This document shows positions 18,015-20,197 of a stretch of 20,197 nt of DNA, one piece after another. The notes under the pieces were generated by a model, which saw nothing but the letters and a program-made list of their open reading frames with translations, had not been told where the DNA came from and ran no database searches. Origin of the DNA: a virus; IMG/VR virus record IMGVR_UViG_3300025896_002212, positions 1 to 20,197 of that record; one strand, given 5' to 3'. The position numbers and the translations under genes were made by a program. The first letter of the stretch is position 1. The number at the start of each line of letters is the position of its first letter.

Positions 18015-20099
18015 TTATGCGGTCGAGAAAAAGAAGTCAGCATTGGATAGAACTGGTGGGGCGGAAGCTAACCAATTTGTAGTTCCAGACACCAGTACAC
18101 CATTCACACCACAATATGCTGGGGTCGTTATAGAGGCAGTTATATCTTTAACAGACAGGTAATCACAGCTCACAATTCCGGTAGTAAAGGCAAGCGTTGC
18201 AGCCACTCCAGCCGTTTGGGTTTCAATGCTCATCAATTTGCCGCTAGTACCGTTTACGTTAAACTTCGTGCCATCTCTAATGGTGAACGTAAGCCCAGCC
18301 TGGAACCGCAAAGTCCGAGCATTCGTTGCGTCGCTAAAGTTAATTGCCCCAAACGAATCGCCACCTGTACCACGAATGTATAGCCGGCCAGTTGAGCCGG
18401 CCACCGTGTAGGTAAGTGTGCCTAAAATGTTACCGTTACCGACAATATCTCGTTGGTTAGCCGATGCATTAGCAACAACAATATTAGTGTTTGTCATGCT
18501 CTGAGTAAGCCCACTGCTCACTTGAATCCATAAGTTTGATGCTGTGGTATTGGTAAGGTTTATAGTTGCTGTACCACCCGTAAGGCTGCGCGTGGTTGGC
18601 GATGGTGAAGAAAAGCTTAGTAGTGCAATCACTTGGCTATTAAAGTCTAAACCACCGTTATTATGATTGAGAGCACCTGTGGTCGTAAAAGCATCTTGGA
18701 ACGTGTATGAACCACCAAAGGAATTTATATTAAAGGTCGCTCCCCACGTTTTGCCAGCCGATGTAATAGTATGGGTACTGCGACCAGCAAGAGTAATAGC
18801 TGAACCAGTGGAATTAGTCATACCCGACCCAAGTGTGAGGCTACCAAATATAGTGTTAGCTGTACTGGTTGTTGCGAGTGTTCGAGTGAAGCCCGTACAT
18901 GTCAGGTCAGCACACATTCTCGGCATATCTGCTGTGTAGGTACCTGCGGCAGAGTTAGCATCTAAAATTACTGTATCGTGACAGAGTGGCACGCTAACAC
19001 CCCCCGCACCACCAGATGTTGCCGACCATGTTGCGGTACTTGACCAGTTACCAGCGACGACTCCATATCTCGTGACAGGGGTAGTGAATGTTATGCCAGA
19101 ATTACCCAATGCGTTACCAAGAGATGTCCCTGTAAATGGTGAAGCTGCTCCTGCACCGGCTATGTCCATAAAATCGACATTGCTGAGAGAGACAGCGGCT
19201 GCGGTCACAGTTCTAGTAGTCCCTAGTATGTTTGTGTTGACAAGTGCTCTGTTGATAACAGAGTTGCCATTAATAGTGAATGTGCCAGTTGTCGTTATGT
19301 TTCCATACAGAGTCAGAACATTTGTCTTGGCGGCTGTACCCGTAAATGTAAAGTTAGCGAATGTGAGGTTTGTTGTTACGCCGGTATTAGCAACACCCCC
19401 AGTGAATACTAAGGACATCCCATTCCAGTTGAATGTTTGCCATGTAATAAATGATGCACCATTAGCGCTACAAGTAACAACGCTAGTATTTGCAGTTACA
19501 GTTAGGTTTGTTACATTAACATTCCAAGGGCTGGTTGTGCTCAGGTTCAAAGCTGATGCACCCAATGTCAACACTCGTGTATTAGTATTGTTTGAGTTAA
19601 ACCCACCGGCCGTTACAGTCTTGCCATTCGTATCAAGTGTGCCATTCGTTAGTGTTAGTATGGCTGTACCAGATGCCCCAACTTGTAAGGCACTGTTCAA
19701 CGTCCAGCCACCACCCACGCCTGTAAAGGTTACGCTACCAAGCGGCCACCCCTTTGTGTCGATTGTAAAACCAGTTGAGGTTGCGGCAAAAGTTTGTGTT
19801 GAAAATGCCGTCCCAGAAGGTGTTACAGAAGCATTAAGCGTCATGCTTCCATAGATGTTTACATTCACAGCGCCACCCATGTTAAACGTTCCGGTGAAAC
19901 CAGTCATATCAATACTGCGCATGACAGCAGCAGCCGTCCACTGGTAAGCGCCAGAACCGGAGTTTGCATCTATAAACACATCGTCGCTAGACGTAGGAAC
20001 AGAAGCACCTGACGCACCACCACTAGTAGTTGACCAGTTATTTGTGTCCGTACCGTTGTGGAGTGTTGAACCACCTGCAACCCAATAGCGATTCGCCAT
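18015..20099 (-). CDS. Large beta-rich fibre or decoration protein, internal duplication
   Basis: The 694-residue Thr/Ser/Gly/Asn-rich protein is two copies of one module, about residues 1 to 340 and 342 to 694. Each opens with RYWVAGG...NWSTTSGGASGASVP or its diverged copy RYGVVAGNWSSTATWSATSG, followed by a (S/H)D(D/T)V(F/I)(I/L)DANS element, then beta-strand repeats with TLTNGT, GSLTLG and GSMTLN motifs, and closes with an SLSNVDFMDI / YLSVKDITASI element. The RYWVGGTGxW...TSGGAGGASVP start is one I know from environmental phage structural proteins, probably parallel beta-solenoids; function is usually attachment or capsid decoration. The start has AGGAG 8 bases upstream. It lies at the head end of the late module, before the head-tail adaptor gene, so a head fibre or decoration is likely, though a tail fibre is possible. 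The plus-strand ORF inside is a shadow. Confidence 0.78.
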   Translation of the reverse strand: MANRYWVAGGSTLHNGTDTNNWSTTSGGASGASVPTSSDDVFIDANSGSGAYQWTAAAVMRSIDMTGFTGTFNMGGAVNVNIYGSMTLNASVTPSGTAFSTQTFAATSTGFTIDTKGWPLGSVTFTGVGGGWTLNSALQVGASGTAILTLTNGTLDTNGKTVTAGGFNSNNTNTRVLTLGASALNLSTTSPWNVNVTNLTVTANTSVVTCSANGASFITWQTFNWNGMSLVFTGGVANTGVTTNLTFANFTFTGTAAKTNVLTLYGNITTTGTFTINGNSVINRALVNTNILGTTRTVTAAAVSLSNVDFMDIAGAGAASPFTGTSLGNALGNSGITFTTPVTRYGVVAGNWSSTATWSATSGGAGGVSVPLCHDTVILDANSAAGTYTADMPRMCADLTCTGFTRTLATTSTANTIFGSLTLGSGMTNSTGSAITLAGRSTHTITSAGKTWGATFNINSFGGSYTFQDAFTTTGALNHNNGGLDFNSQVIALLSFSSPSPTTRSLTGGTATINLTNTTASNLWIQVSSGLTQSMTNTNIVVANASANQRDIVGNGNILGTLTYTVAGSTGRLYIRGTGGDSFGAINFSDATNARTLRFQAGLTFTIRDGTKFNVNGTSGKLMSIETQTAGVAATLAFTTGIVSCDYLSVKDITASITTPAYCGVNGVLVSGTTNWLASAPPVLSNADFFFSTA

Positions 20100-20102
20100 A
20101 GG

Positions 20103-20197
20103 TTATGTCTCCTGTGTCACAGCCATAAGGTTGTACTTGACGAGGCCGGAATCCCACTCGAATAGTAGTTCCATATTTTTGCCAAGTACCGTTGTAT
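20103..20197 (-). CDS. C-terminal end of an upstream gene, cut by the window edge
   Basis: The frame from the edge encodes a 30-residue tail, TTVLGKNMELLFEWDSGLV followed by KYNLMAVTQET, ending with TAA at 20103 to 20105, three bases before the fibre gene start. Its AGGAG lies within the last codons and serves the next gene. Position suggests a head-side structural protein; nothing more can be said. Confidence 0.6.
   Translation of the reverse strand, partial: TTVLGKNMELLFEWDSGLVKYNLMAVTQET

Noticed and set aside
19072-19854. Plus-strand frame of 260 residues inside the fibre gene
   Set aside because: It is a shadow of the Thr/Ser/Asn-rich coding strand, Val/Pro-rich by complementarity, with no start signal and opposite to all other genes.
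1-20197. CRISPR array, tRNA genes, insertion sequences, integrase
   Set aside because: I saw no regularly spaced repeats, cloverleaf patterns, transposase or recombinase motifs on either strand.

Overview
The window is one side of a tailed double-stranded DNA phage genome (long, flexible, non-contractile tail, so siphovirus-like), either a free phage contig or a prophage. Every gene I support lies on the minus strand and reads right to left, and most neighbours overlap by 1 to 11 bases (ATGA and TAATG junctions). TGA, TAG and TAA all end real genes, so the standard bacterial code applies; hosts that recode UGA (Gracilibacteria, SR1/Absconditabacteria, mollicutes) are unlikely. No integrase, repressor, lysis gene, terminase, portal, capsid, tRNA or CRISPR array is visible. 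The host is not shown directly. The KhpA-like protein and a Cys-rich secreted protein remind me of Patescibacteria (CPR) proteins, but that is a hypothesis.

Right half, about 20197 to 8293, is the late (virion) module in transcription order: the end of an unidentified gene, a duplicated beta-rich fibre or decoration protein, a tiny Trp-rich protein, head-tail adaptor, head closure, neck and tail terminator proteins, a zinc-ribbon protein, the tail tube protein, the tail assembly chaperone pair with a clear -1 frameshift site, tape measure, distal tail protein, a large tail hub with two inserted beta modules, a tail fibre-like protein and a small unknown protein.

Positions 7975 to 8292 are non-coding and hold an A/T-rich block and a cluster of DnaA boxes, which I read as a replication origin. 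Left of it is an early replication and recombination module: RecT-like annealing protein, RecB/Cas4-like exonuclease, a YopX protein, a 59-residue protein and a coiled-coil protein of the kind found beside phage annealases. RecT and the coiled-coil gene each have the same 21-base semi-palindrome about 40 to 50 bases upstream of the start. It contains a -35-like TTGCAA, so the two genes probably share a promoter/operator.

Positions 5269 down to 423 hold a string of very small genes, including three missed by usual length cut-offs and one ribbon-helix-helix candidate. Mixed with them is a sugar cassette (GT-A glycosyltransferase, NAD-dependent epimerase/dehydratase, STELLO/DUF288-like glycosyltransferase), then a Cys-rich membrane-anchored or secreted protein and a KhpA-like RNA-binding KH protein. 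A strong hairpin terminator ends this unit at about 374 to 402. The last 400 bases are non-coding, contain a canonical G-quadruplex motif, and lead to the promoter and start of another leftward gene cut by the window edge.
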